Source: Progne subis subis (Eukaryota; Chordata; Aves; Passeriformes; Hirundinidae). From it: DNA of 64,000 nt. Made by a program: the position numbers and the translations under genes. Shown piece after piece: positions 44,623 to 63,309 of the stretch. Under the pieces are notes generated by a model. That model had not been told where the DNA came from. It worked only from the letters and a program-made list of their open reading frames with translations, and did no database searches. Within the stretch, counting starts at the first letter, position 1. The number at the start of each line of letters is the position of its first letter. The stretch lies in the NCBI GenBank assembly GCA_022316685.1, contig JAKJHU010000005.1, positions 16,966,707 through 17,030,706 on the forward strand, given 5' to 3'.

Positions 44623-44699
44623 AATATATTCTCTTTTACTAACTATACATGCAGTATCTTTAAGATGCTGCACATATAGTTAGTAAAAGAGAATATATT
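44623..44699. repeat. 38-bp near-perfect inverted repeat (hairpin)
   Basis: The outer 25 bp of each arm (44623-44647 and 44675-44699) are perfectly complementary. The inner 13 bp continue the pairing with three mismatches around a single central base at 44661. On the minus strand two of those mismatches become G-U wobbles. It lies in the AKAP7 intron, about 0.8 kb beyond the MSH5 AATAAA. Confidence 0.9.
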
Positions 44700-46502
44700 C
44701 ATACAAAATGTACAAAAGATTATATAAAAGATTAATCATTTATAATTTTGGCATTTTTTGTTGTCAACCAATGTCTAGTCTAGGGATATACTCTGCACTA
44801 ATTAAGCAGATGCCATCAGAGCAATTTAGCTGTCCATCATCTGCTACTTATGAAATTCATTTCACAGCATTAGCTGTTCTGGCAGTACTAGGTATCAAAA
44901 GACCTTCAAACATCATTCAGCATTTATGAAGTGCCCCACAACACCCCCTGAAATAAACAGGAATCTGGACAAATGGAAAACACAGGACTTGTGACTGACT
45001 ACTGGCAACTTAGGAGGCGAGTGAAGGAAACAGGAAGAGAAACATCATCTCCAAATGCAAAACTGCAGTTGCTTCTTTTACTGTGCTTCATCGGGTTCGT
45101 TGTGTATAAGATAATGATACTAACTCAGGATTCTTATCATTCAAATAATTCTGGAAATAGCTGAACATGTGTAAGTAAATTGTATCCCTTTGTCTCCTTC
45201 CACAAGGACATCTAGGAGCGCACTCCTCTTCTTGGGGAAATTTTCAGTGGCACATCTAATCTGAGAAATGTCCAACTAAGCATGAAGAATGAGTTGGTCC
45301 CTCTTCTGAGTAGGCAAATAAGTCCTTTCATCTGAAAAGCTGAAGGGGGTACAGTAAAAACCAGATGGCTCTTTTCTAATCCACTTTATTTCACACTTTC
45401 ATTCTTCATTAATATGTTTCCAAGTTTTTTAGATTTACCATTTTACCATTGTTAGCTTAATAATGTGCCTTCAAAGTGAAAACCTGATTTCTTGAGATCT
45501 TTACTAGTTCTGAATTCTCAAGCTCCTTGCTTTGTAAATATAATTTTTTAACTTTGGGAAAGTTAAAAAAAAAAAAAATCTCTTCAGAATATATGCATTT
45601 TAAAGTGCCTGCAGTTATATTAAGGTTTAAAAAATAGATTTTTTTTTTCCCCCCAAAATATAACATTGGTGGAATTTACATGTCATTGAGGGGAGGGTTA
45701 CTTAACAGATTATTGTTTCAAATAAGGAAGCATACATTTAAAAAATAAATTAATTTACTTATAAAGCTATGGCTGAGAACTATACTCAACCACTTCAGTA
45801 CTATTTGCTCTTTTATAAGCTTCCTCATGTAACCTTCATCCACTTCCCTTTTTTTGCTTTTCATATTGTTGTATGACTGAAAATGCAATTAGACATTGTA
45901 TTTAAATGTACCACGAAATAATTATTCCTTTTCCAATACATATTTTTATTTACTGTTTTCTGTAAATACATGAAACTGTCTAACTAAATGCAGGAACACA
46001 ATGAAAGAAAAACATACAGTAAAGACTGATGCTTATGCCTGACACTGAATTGACAGAGAAAAATGTACAGATTTTTAATATGTAGTATCTTTCTCTACAG
46101 TAGATCATATGCATTATCCAGCATTATGGAGGGCTCAGGAAGATAATTTGGTATGACATTGACCTGGTTCTGTCAGCAGCAGTGAATATCAGAACACAGA
46201 AATGATGTATCCTGACTAATATTTCATGGAAGGTAGATAAATGTAAACAAAGCCACCAACCAGTCAAAAAAACCAACAAAAATACAGAATAGTAAAAACC
46301 ACACCCTGATTTGTCTCAGATGTTTTAACCAGTTAAATCACTGAACAGCTGAAATTCTAGAAGATCTGTGGATTTTTAAAATTAGCATTTTAAAAACCTG
46401 TCATTCAAGCAAAAGCTTCTGTGAGTTTACAAATTTAATATCTATGATATACCACCTGCAGCCTGTGGATAAGTCCTTATTTCTATTTTAGAGCAAATAT
46501 GC

Positions 46503-46540
46503 ATTTGAGATACGTCAAATTTTCTTGACGTATCTCAAAT
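46503..46540. repeat. perfect 16-bp inverted repeat with 6-nt loop
   Basis: Arms ATTTGAGATACGTCAA (46503-46518) and its exact reverse complement (46525-46540) flank a 6-base loop. Each arm carries a TGACG half-site as found in CRE elements. Confidence 0.92.
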
Positions 46541-47453
46541 CTCACTACCTTCTTACTACTGATTTCAAAATACTACTTAATTAAAATGTGCACCTTCAGC
46601 ATTTTTAGAGATATTTCTAATTAAACTTTAAAGTATTTTTTAATGCCCACTATTAAGTAAAAAAAAAACCTTAAAAGATTAGTTTCATGTACTTTAATTC
46701 TCATTTAAAATATTTTTTCTGAAAATTATTTTCCTAGGCAATGTTAAAGAATCCAATAAAACATTTTATACAACGTCATTAAAAAATATATGGATGTATA
46801 CCTTGTGTTAAATAATACAGTACTACAGTTAAATTAATATGAAATAAAAAATAGATACACTAGTATTGCTTCTATATATTTTAATCACAGTTATATCCTA
46901 TTTTCATGTATTTGCGTATTTTGTCAAAAAAACCAATAAATAGGCAAGAAATAACTGCCTTCAAGAGAAAATATAGAAGATGTATTAAATTATATTTTAT
47001 ATATGTATATAAATATAGTTTTTCCTCATTACTCTAAAATTCACTAAAGCATATTCAGTAGATGGAACGAACAGTCTGCCTACTATGTATAATCCATACA
47101 GAAATTCCACTGTTTATTTGCTCATTTTCTCCTATACAGTAACAAAACTCAGCAAACAACCTGCATGCATACAATCTACCCCCTAATGGGAGTTCTGCAA
47201 TTCTGAACAACTACTGTTATCTTTTGGTCTTGCCTAATTTCCCAAGAGAAAACAGACCATGATATTACTGCACCACGAATATCAAGAGTGGTAAATTACA
47301 GTACAGGACTGTTTATATACATCAATTATCTCTATAAAAAACAAGTATTAAAGTCTTACCTCTTCAGCGGGTTACCAAGTAGCAAATATGATGCTACAGC
47401 ACAAACAACACTGTCCATCTCCAAATTAAACTTTCTAGATTGCTGCTGAGCTA

Positions 47454-54117
<6,664 letters not shown>

Positions 54118-54278
54118 CTGCTATTTCCTTAAGTAGTGTTGTATGATCATTTTCTGCCAAATTCACAAATCCAACTTGATTTCTGAAGTGATCAATTCCT
54201 TGAAAAGACAAATCCACTCTTTTTCCTTTCAGGAGATTGTCTACAAAAATCTTGCTGTCTGAAAGAGCACCAACTGCT
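54118..54278 (-). CDS. AKAP7: AKAP7 central-domain exon (LSFQGI...QVGFVNLAEND)
   Basis: A 161-bp exon with acceptor CTTGACAG and donor GTACAA. The leading A completes an Ile codon from the previous exon; 53 complete codons follow, with one base left over. The protein carries VDNLLKGKRVDLSFQGI and FRNQVGFVNLAENDH, which match the AKAP7 2H domain between its two histidine motifs. The phase fits both neighbours exactly, arguing for a functional gene rather than a relic. Confidence 0.92.
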
Positions 54279-57200
54279 CTGTCAAGAGGAAAGAACACAC
54301 CAATGTCAAATATATTCCTGCTGTAAATATTGCTAATAATTATTATATCAATAAATGTAACAAATATTTATTTAGTATCAATTTATTATCTGCTATGGTA
54401 CTTTTGCATTGCTTCCTACCAATACATTTGTTGTTATTTTTTCTTATTACCACCACCTTTTTATAAAGGTAGAGTGGTTCATCTACTGTGCTGTAAAACC
54501 ATACAAATAATAAGGCAGACTTAGCAGTGAGTGTAATTCCTCAAGAGTTTATCTCAGTCCTCAAGGTATCCAGATACTAACACATGACAGCGTCCCTATT
54601 ACTTTGTGTATCCCATTTAAAGAAGATGATGACTCAGAAGTATTTAGTTTTCCATCTTAAATGAATTAGTTTTTCTTCTCCTGATATGTCAGTTGACCTA
54701 AGATTCTTCTTCAGTCAAAATTACTACAGTGATAATTAAATTATAAACAGATGTGACATTACATATATAATGATAAAGTTATATGGAAATTACAATTAAG
54801 TTCATGGAGAACTGTTATTAAAGGAGGTACTATCTCAATTTGCCTTTACTTTCTGTAAGAGCTAAGAGGCATGCACACAGTAACTGCAATAACAGTGTAC
54901 AAACAGTTTAATAATCATCTTAATTAGCTACATCAAGTGTATGTAAAATTACATGAACTAATTGTTTTGACCTACACTTAAAGTGATTCAAATTCTAAAC
55001 AAAAACCTCATAAATATTCTTAGTGTTTTCTTAAAGCTCTCTCACATCTCACAGTTTTAATTATTTTCAATGAACCTGAATTTAATCTTTCCTCCAAATC
55101 GATGCAGACTTTATAAACGCTAGATGGCAGTAATAGGTTAAAAATGCTCAAAAAGAGGTATTTTTACTTTTTCTGTCCTAACTTGATGAAAGCAATTACC
55201 ATGATTTCTACTGTAGGTTAAATGATTTCACTGAAGCCTGTACAATTCCAAGAATCTCTATACATTCCCATTGTGTTTAACAAGGTGGATTCTTGATGTG
55301 AACTGTGCATTAAGTGGAACCTAGGCCAAGTTAAGAAACACATGAAGGTTGATTACATGACAAAATATCCTTCACTGATAGAGCCTTCCTGTGGTCTTTT
55401 TACAGTGCTTTAATCTATAAACTAGAAGGAATTTAGCTCCTTTATAACCATTTTAAACAATAATGCCATTACTTGTTCCTCGGCAAAGATATTTTACTTT
55501 AAGCATAGTCTCTGTCACTTACCTACCCTCTTATCACTGTTAGACAAGCCTATTCCTGTGTCTTCCCCATGTGCTGTATTTCAAGACCTTTCAAAAACAC
55601 CATCTAATACTGGTTCTACCTGTCAGATTACTTCACATGTAAGCAGGCACAGATTTATTTACCAAGATGAGCCTAAAAATTGGTCCGAAACAAGTACAGG
55701 TATTTCAAATACACTGAGTCAAATTAAGTTAAAGCTTGCAGAGGGCTTTTAAGTATTGATTCATGAATGTATCTAAAATCCATCTCTAGATTTTTGCCAT
55801 GTGAGAACTAGTCCACAGAAAGTCCATGGAAAGCTCTGTTTCTCAGCTGAACAAAGACTAGTATTTCCATACTGTAGGGTCTGCTGCAGAACTCACTGAC
55901 CAGCCCAAGTATACCAAATGAGTTCTGTGAAAGGTCAATCCACACAGTGCAGCGTGCTTTCAGTTTAGCACCATGGCATCCAATACCTAGTTCTATTTTT
56001 TCTTTTATTTTTAGTCTTGCAAACACTAAAATACGTAGAAAAATAGTTGTCATCTCACTCTAGCTATCTTGACTTTTGTATTCTATCAACCACTTTATAA
56101 CATCTAACAGCTGCTTTGTAAGAATAATGCACAAGGACAGACATTTCCACTGAAATCAATAGCTAAAACCACAGTGGTATTTTCTTGTTATTCCATACCA
56201 AATAGTATTTACTATTTATAGTAAATTTATAGTGCCAACTACTAATTGCACCCAGTGCAACTGATCCACAGAGATACCCAAAAAGTTTACAAGCGCTTTG
56301 ATCTAAAGTCAAAAAGGAAATTTAAAAAAATAATTAAACAGCATATTCTAAGTGAACACAAGCTAGAATTAAAGAAGCAGTGCCTGTTTTCTTTCTATAA
56401 TGGTGTAATGTAAATATTGTAGCATTTAAAATTAATGAAGCTTCCTTTTAGAAATTTCTGAGTTTTAATTTTGATCACTTGTTAGAAACAGCGATCTTGC
56501 AAAAAAAGCCAAACTCAATTCCATCAGTTCTGTTATTTGTAATGCAAAGGTGAGATTCACAGTCTTTGACAGAAAACTAGCAAGAAAAACTTGATGCTAT
56601 AATCTCATAATTAGGTATTTACTGCAAAGGTAGGCATCCTGATTTCTAGCACCTGATCCCATGACTATGTATATAGTTAGCAGAGAGTAGAACCTCTTGG
56701 CTTGCTGTCATGACTCTTGATTGCTTTCTTTCTATCTTTCTAGTTTCAAAATCTCTCATTCTTCATTTCATGCAGTCCTCCAAAAAGAGGTGTACAATGT
56801 ATTCATGAAGGCCAGACCACAGTCAGTCGGTTAGGAAACTCACAGGGGAATTGCAGGTCTGGATTCCCCTAGAAAGAGCGGCCTAGAATACAGATCTTCC
56901 ATTTTCAGGATGAAAGCTGTATGTACTAAAATACCATACAAAGGGCTTTGTGCTGAATTGAATGTTATGTTTAGCACATTCTTATCACGCATGTGACTTC
57001 AAATAGCATTCAACACATTTCATTTCTGTATAGACAGAGGCACTATTGTGCAAACACAGTTGAAAAACTGCAGTTATCTAAGTAGCTTAATGGATCCAAA
57101 CCTAAGGATCTGTGAACTTCCAGATGCCCAGTTGACTAGCTGCACTTCGTTTGAGAGACTCCTCTCCCCCTACATTACACACAGGTTCTTTTGCCAGCTT

Positions 57201-58455
57201 GGATCTTGGTTTCTTTCCATTAACCTGGTATCGAAAGTCGGTGAAGCAAGAAAAAGGCAAATTCAGCATTTTACTCTTTGAGATCTCCCAAAAGATTAAA
57301 CAAAAAACATCAGTTATGATTTTTTTTTTTTAATCTAATTTAAAAGAACATGCAATCTAGAATACCTGAGGATAGCTGAGCTAGAAACCTATAGGAGGCA
57401 TCTGGCCAGGGAAGGGGTGAATCTCTGAGGAAGCTGCTGCTGACTAGAGGACAGTTCTGAGTGCCTGGACTGTAGAATTCTGCTGGGAGAGGCAGAGAAG
57501 AACTCCTTAAGTCAGTGCTTCAGTAGCATTCAGACAGTGAAGCTGAGAAGGGGCTCACAGAGTAGCAGAATATCCTGAGTTTGAGAATATTTGTTTTGGT
57601 ATACAGTTTTGGACTCTTAAAACATGAAGAGGCACATGTGCTTTGAGGTATTAGCCCATGCTCCTTTTTAAAAAAATTTGTACTTCAAACCCTTTAAAAA
57701 AAACCAAAAACCTCACATAAACAGCTCGTAGTTGTTCTCACCAATTTTCAGGTGCTATCAGTTTACTCATTAACCAGGCACATGGAGAGGGGAGGGAATC
57801 TACCAGATCTTGTACCTTTGCCTTTTTAGTCTCTGTTCCTGGCTGTTTCTCTCCCCTAAGATCAGACTATTGAAAATGCTGACAAATTTGCATCTTCACA
57901 GGACAGGTGGGAGTATTGAGATCTCAAGGATATAGTATACAAAGAAAAGAATTGTGTAAAAACAAGCCAACTGATTTAGATATACTGATCATTCATTATT
58001 TTTAGGCATGTCAAATGTTTTCAGCCTAAGTACTTCTAATTATTAGAAGCATGCCTGTGAGTACCAAATGGTTCCTACATTCTACTTTAGATTCTCACTT
58101 TCTTATGAGCAATCTGCACTTCAACAGATTTTTAATTCCCCTGTCCCCCATACCAACACATTGTTTTAAAAGAATTACTTTAGCAAACAATAGTATCTGT
58201 GAGTGCAAGTTCAGCACACAGTAGGAAAAACGCAAGGGAAAAACACATACTTTGTTCAGAGCTTATGACATACCACAAGTTATGAAAACAGCTAATATTA
58301 AGATTAGAATTTTAAAAAAAACATGAATTAAACATTCAATAACCCTAGGAAATTAGGGCTGTGTATGGCATAAAAAAGTGTCAGTTAACCCTGCTAGTCT
58401 ATGAACACATCAAGAAAAAATACTAGTATATACTTAATTTACACTAAATACCTAC
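54279..58455 (-). other. AKAP7: AKAP7 intron
   Basis: About 4.2 kb of AT-rich sequence between phase-matched exons. No repeat element or second gene was recognised. Confidence 0.65.
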
Positions 58456-58592
58456 ATGCTAATTTCTTCTTCACTGGATAAATGCATCACTAACATAGTG
58501 ACATGCAATGAGCCAGAGCGAACCATTGCTTTGGAAAGCCTTTGATCCTTTTGTATTATTGCATCTTGGACAGCCTGAATACTGCCAGTAAT
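58456..58592 (-). CDS. AKAP7: AKAP7 exon with first H-x-T motif of the 2H domain
   Basis: A 137-bp exon with acceptor CTTCCCAG and donor GTAGGT. It starts in phase 0, gives 45 complete codons and leaves two bases (AT), completed by the A opening the next exon. The protein runs from ITGSIQAVQDAIIQ through RSGSLHVTMLVMHL to SSEEEIS. HVT is the first H-x-T motif of the two-histidine phosphoesterase-like (2'-5' RNA ligase-like) fold that forms the AKAP7 central domain, reported to bind 5'-AMP/CMP. A second GT four bases further in would add an in-frame stop, so the GTAGGT donor is chosen. Confidence 0.92.
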
Positions 58593-61500
58593 CTGGGAAG
58601 ACAGACACAGAAACAACAATTAGCCACTACAACAATTACTGTATCCCATCATGCAAGTGAACAAGAAAGCACACAAACGAAAAAAAAACGTTTATGCAGA
58701 AACCATTCTAGCAGAAGAAAGTTTTATCCTCTGATAAAGCAGTGCTAACTGACCTGAGTGAACCCAAACTGGGTACAAATGGACTGATTAATAAATCACT
58801 GGACACTCCCTGTCACATCTTAATAGGCGTTTCCTTCATTAAGTATCATAAACTCCTGAAGCAGATTAAAATCATCCAGTTTTACTGATTTACATCCAGT
58901 AATACCAATATTCAAGTTATTACTGGGTATTAATTACCAATATTCAAGGCTTCTTCAAGGAATTTCTCTGCCCACTCTGCTGAACATCCATCTTGCTATG
59001 CACAGGTAAGTGACTGGAAAAAACTGATTTTTGCAGGACTGGGCACATACAAACACAGAATATTCAGTAAATAATTCATAGAGATATCTGATTTGAAATT
59101 CTGTTTATAACATCCAATAGACAGATATAATGCATATATTCCTTTCAAATGTATTTAGACAAATTTCCTTGCAACAGGTATAGAGTTCTAACTTCATCAG
59201 TCTTTCTCTATAAAAATACTGGAATTACATTTTTTATTGAAAATTATTTATATGGTTATACATGCTCTATAAATTGTATCCAAAATGTTTACTGTGCTTT
59301 ACATTATACTTGTTGTATTGTAGCAATTTAAAAAAACAAAACACCAAAAACCTGCAAAAATTCTTGAGTATGTTTGTGAATATTAAGTCAAATAAACCTG
59401 ACCATCTGACAAAATTAATTATTTTTTAAAGCACAGTGAGCAAACACATTCCAGACAAATCATCTTTGGCATATAAAGTCTGAAAGAAGCATTTGAAAAC
59501 TCCAGTCTCACTTTTTTGTTGTTTACTTATTTGAAATTAAGTGGTGAATACTTCACAAAAGTACTGTACAGACTTTATAAGATCAGCACAAGGAGCTCTT
59601 AGGTTTAAAAAAACATTGATATATTTTGGTAGCTCTGTTAATCATAATGAACACATACATTTCCTAAGAAAAACCCCACAATCTAATGGGAGTGTTCAGG
59701 ATTTTTATAATTGAATTTCTTAAGATGAGTTTTGCCATGCCAAAGTTTTACCTAATGAGCCATAGATATCTAGTAGTGTCATATAAATACAACTAAATTA
59801 TAACTCAAAGGAACCGATGCTAGTGAGACTACTTGCCAGAAAAGGGGATATAGCATTTACAAAACCACAAGTGTTTTAAATGAAGAAAATTCTGCCAAGA
59901 TTTTATCATAAATCACATTGTAATAAGACCATCTTCCTTCATATGTCAGAACTGACCTTATCCTGGATAAATAACAGTTTCATTGTCTCAGATACAGTAG
60001 GAATTGAACCCATATTTAAGTAAACTTTAAAAAAGGTAAATGTAAATGTGATCCTGGCTAATTACAATGTATTGACTGGATAATTATTTAAGTTTATAAG
60101 CTAAAGCAAAAAAAAAAAAAAAAAAAAAAAGAAACAAGACTCAAAAATTAAGTGTCATACTAATTACAAATTTTATTCAATTTTCAACTATTGCTTCTGA
60201 ATTTAATTTGCAGCCGTGAGCTGGCAAAGGAAAAAAATATAAATGTAAGTGTATAAGCCCTTCAGAATACAGAAGACATGTAGAACTGTGTTATCATGGC
60301 AGTAAAAACCATCCTAGCTCTGAAAGAGATCAATATTACTCAGCATTCAGTTTAGCAGCCAATACTCCACATCCCCATACCCCTATGGTTCTCTGCAGCA
60401 GTTCTTCCATATGAGCATGTTCCTTCAATGCTCGCTCTTTTATGCAAGCACCAATGTCACAAAAACTGTAGGAAATTAATACCTCTGAGATGTCAATTTT
60501 TCTGTCCAAAATTGGACAACAGGTTGAAAACCCAAAAACCCCCAATGGACAGGCTCATAGCTGTATAAACTCTATTAGGACACTAAACTAAAAACCTATC
60601 AAATAGTATGGCTTTGGAACAAGGTTAAGTCCAAAGACAGCCAGTTATCAGCTCCAGAGAAAAGTTATTGCTGAATCTATCAAGAAAGTATGAAAACTCC
60701 TGCCTTTTGGATACAGGTAAAATAAAAAGAAGGCTGAGCACATCCCCTCTGTCTGGGTGAATGACAATGCTCTACACAATCAACATTATTTAGAAAGAAA
60801 AAAAGAGTTTTCAAGTAAGTTTTTCTGAATTTCAGAAACTTATTTTTCCCTTATGTTTTCCCTGAAGTTATGTGATCAAAGTGAAACTCAACAGCTGTTA
60901 AACAGGTGTGCCATCACAATACATATCACAATTTCAGATTTGCTGTTTTCTCCAATAAATCTAAGGTGCAATTAACATTTGAGTGTACTATTCTAATTAA
61001 GCAAATTAGGACTCTTACAATGCTATATAACAAGGTATGACACACTGCGTAAATGAAAACTTTAAATTGGTATTTAAGCTGTTATTTACATTACCTTACA
61101 AAGTATTATTTTACATTTCAACTGCTATCATGCTATTTCTTTTTACTTGAGATGTCCTTACTTAAAAAAAAAAAAAACTTTTTGAAGGCAGATCATACTT
61201 AACAATTCGTCTCTCTGAATTTTTTAAAAAAAAGTTCAAAAAAAGGCTTGACTACTGATTTCAAGATGTCCTCTCCCATTATCTGAAATACATTATCCGA
61301 AGAGTAATAGAGTAACATAGCTTTGCTTATTGCAAGGATACTTCTAGTAAGTAAATGAAAAGCTTTAAAGATTTAACAGATCAATAGTAATTATAGTCAA
61401 GACTGGAGAACCCTGATAGGCTAACCTACCAAATGATAGCACATCATGTGAGTCAGAACTTTAAAAAAACCCTAAACCCCCAAACAAATAGAAAAAGATA

Positions 61501-63163
61501 CAATGATCATAATCCATTTAACTATTTTTGCACAAGTAAGAATGCAAAGTTCAATATAAATTCAAAATTAATGGAACAATGCTTTTCATTTCTGAAGATT
61601 CAAAACAATTAAAACAAAACCAAGAAAACTGTTCATTTTCCAAGAGGAACAGTTGATTAAATGTTTCAGAAATCTTCTTTATTACAAAATGTCCCCTGTG
61701 AAAAGCTTAAATTACTACATAAATACAAAGAACTAATACTAATGTCTAAAATATTTCACTGGAATAAAATCAGGTCTTCAAAAAAATAAAGGTTTCTCAT
61801 TACCAACTGAAATACTACCAGCAATTACCAGATTCACTCAGGCTATCAAGAAACCAGGTGTCCAAATTTTGGCTAATATTGCCTATAAAAATTCCAACGT
61901 GTATTTTCTACTTTCAGAACAACTCTACCTCTATGGCAAGTATAAACAAAACTTTCTAGAGAAGTCTTGGAATTTCCAAATGCACTCAGATTTAATTTAA
62001 AGAGTTGTTTCTTTACCTCTGTAAATGATATGACTAAATAATGACATATAAAAAACAAGCATACTTAAGACCTTCCCAAGCAACCTATAATTATCAGATT
62101 ATACAACCCCGACATTATTCTTGTACTTTTTAAATCATGGAATCCATTAAACAGATCTGGAAGAAAATACATTTTAGAATAAGATGTCACAAAAGATATC
62201 CTACAATATTTGCATCAGGCTATCCTGGATCTTATAAAACCAGCCTTTACAATCTCTTCTTCGCATATTATGTTTTGAAGAATCAAAGACTGCAGTGTCA
62301 TTTTCAAACCTATTTTATTCACATTTCATATTTTCTTAATCTTCTTTTACTGTTTCAGAGAACTGATAAGACAGATGTATGAAATGAGTTAAAATTCATC
62401 TGAAATAGTTCCGAATATTAAAAAAACCCATAAACTAAATTTGCAAATGGTATTCAACTGCTGGGTTCAACTTTTTGAACATAAGGTGCCTAGTTTCCTT
62501 GTTTCAGACACAAAAGATATCAAAGATGTACCAGAGATGACCTGCAGCATGTAAGAAACCATTTTCACTTTCTGCCTAAATGAGACAACTCGTGTAATTG
62601 TAAGAAAATACAGTTTTCTTAAAGAGCTCTTTGCATTTCCTGAATCCATGTGAACAACATCTCGCTAAAACAACAGTTGTTTGAATTTTAAATAAGATGA
62701 ACCATTTTACTGGAAAATGCTGAACTACAAACTGCCAAGTTAAAATAGTAACGATCCAAGCATAAATTTATGTCTACAAAGAAATCTAAAAATACTGCTA
62801 GAATTTTTCTTATTAAATTAAATAGAAATGTCTATCTTCCTTATTCCATGTGAAGAACAAAACAGGCAATACTGTAACACTACATACAGAGGAGAAATTT
62901 CAGCCAGCTTCAGTGAAATCCATAAGACTGACAAACTGAATAAAAATGTAAGTATTTTTCCTCCAGTCTTTTTTAGAAAAGCAATTTTATTCACAAAAAA
63001 TGTTACATAACATAGCATTACTCATTGAATAGACTGCTAATGTTTCTTTTAAAATATCTGAAAAAATTGTTTTCCACAATATCAAACACTCTTCTTCTTA
63101 TAAACACATGCAGCTGTTGATGTAATTCTGGTTATACCAAATTAGTATAATAAAGAATGTCAC
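58593..63163 (-). other. AKAP7: AKAP7 intron
   Basis: About 4.6 kb. Contains a small local repeat near 58.89-58.95 kb (TACCAATATTCAAG twice), the poly(A) tract at 60.1 kb and an unrecognised minus-strand open segment at 60.34-60.5 kb (see findings). Confidence 0.6.
60108..60130. repeat. poly(A) tract of about 23 bases
   Basis: Uninterrupted A run on the plus strand in AKAP7 intron. No retrocopied gene was recognised ahead of it. Confidence 0.85.
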
Positions 63164-63309
63164 CTTTGGATTAGTAATTGGAAGAGAAATGAAATAATTT
63201 GGCTGATATTGTTTATTCTTTTTCTTCTTTCTCTCAATGCCTTCTTCAATTTCCCTTCCAGTAGTCCTCTTTCTTTTCTTCTTAATACTTATTTCAGAAG
63301 TTGCATGCA
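63164..63309 (-). CDS. AKAP7: AKAP7 internal exon: NLS and start of central domain
   Basis: A 146-bp exon with acceptor (long T tract, CTTCAG) and donor GTGACA. It enters with two bases of a split codon and then encodes 48 complete codons, ending in phase 0. The protein begins HATSEISIKKKRKR, continues with a second basic cluster (RKKKKNK) and ends YFISLPITNPK. This matches the segment of long AKAP7 (AKAP18 gamma/delta type) just before and into the 2H domain. The basic clusters are plausible nuclear-localisation signals, known for the long isoforms. The exons upstream of it are not in the window. Confidence 0.9.

Noticed and set aside
58542..58748. 68-codon plus-strand frame
   Set aside because: Overlaps the antisense of a well-supported AKAP7 exon.
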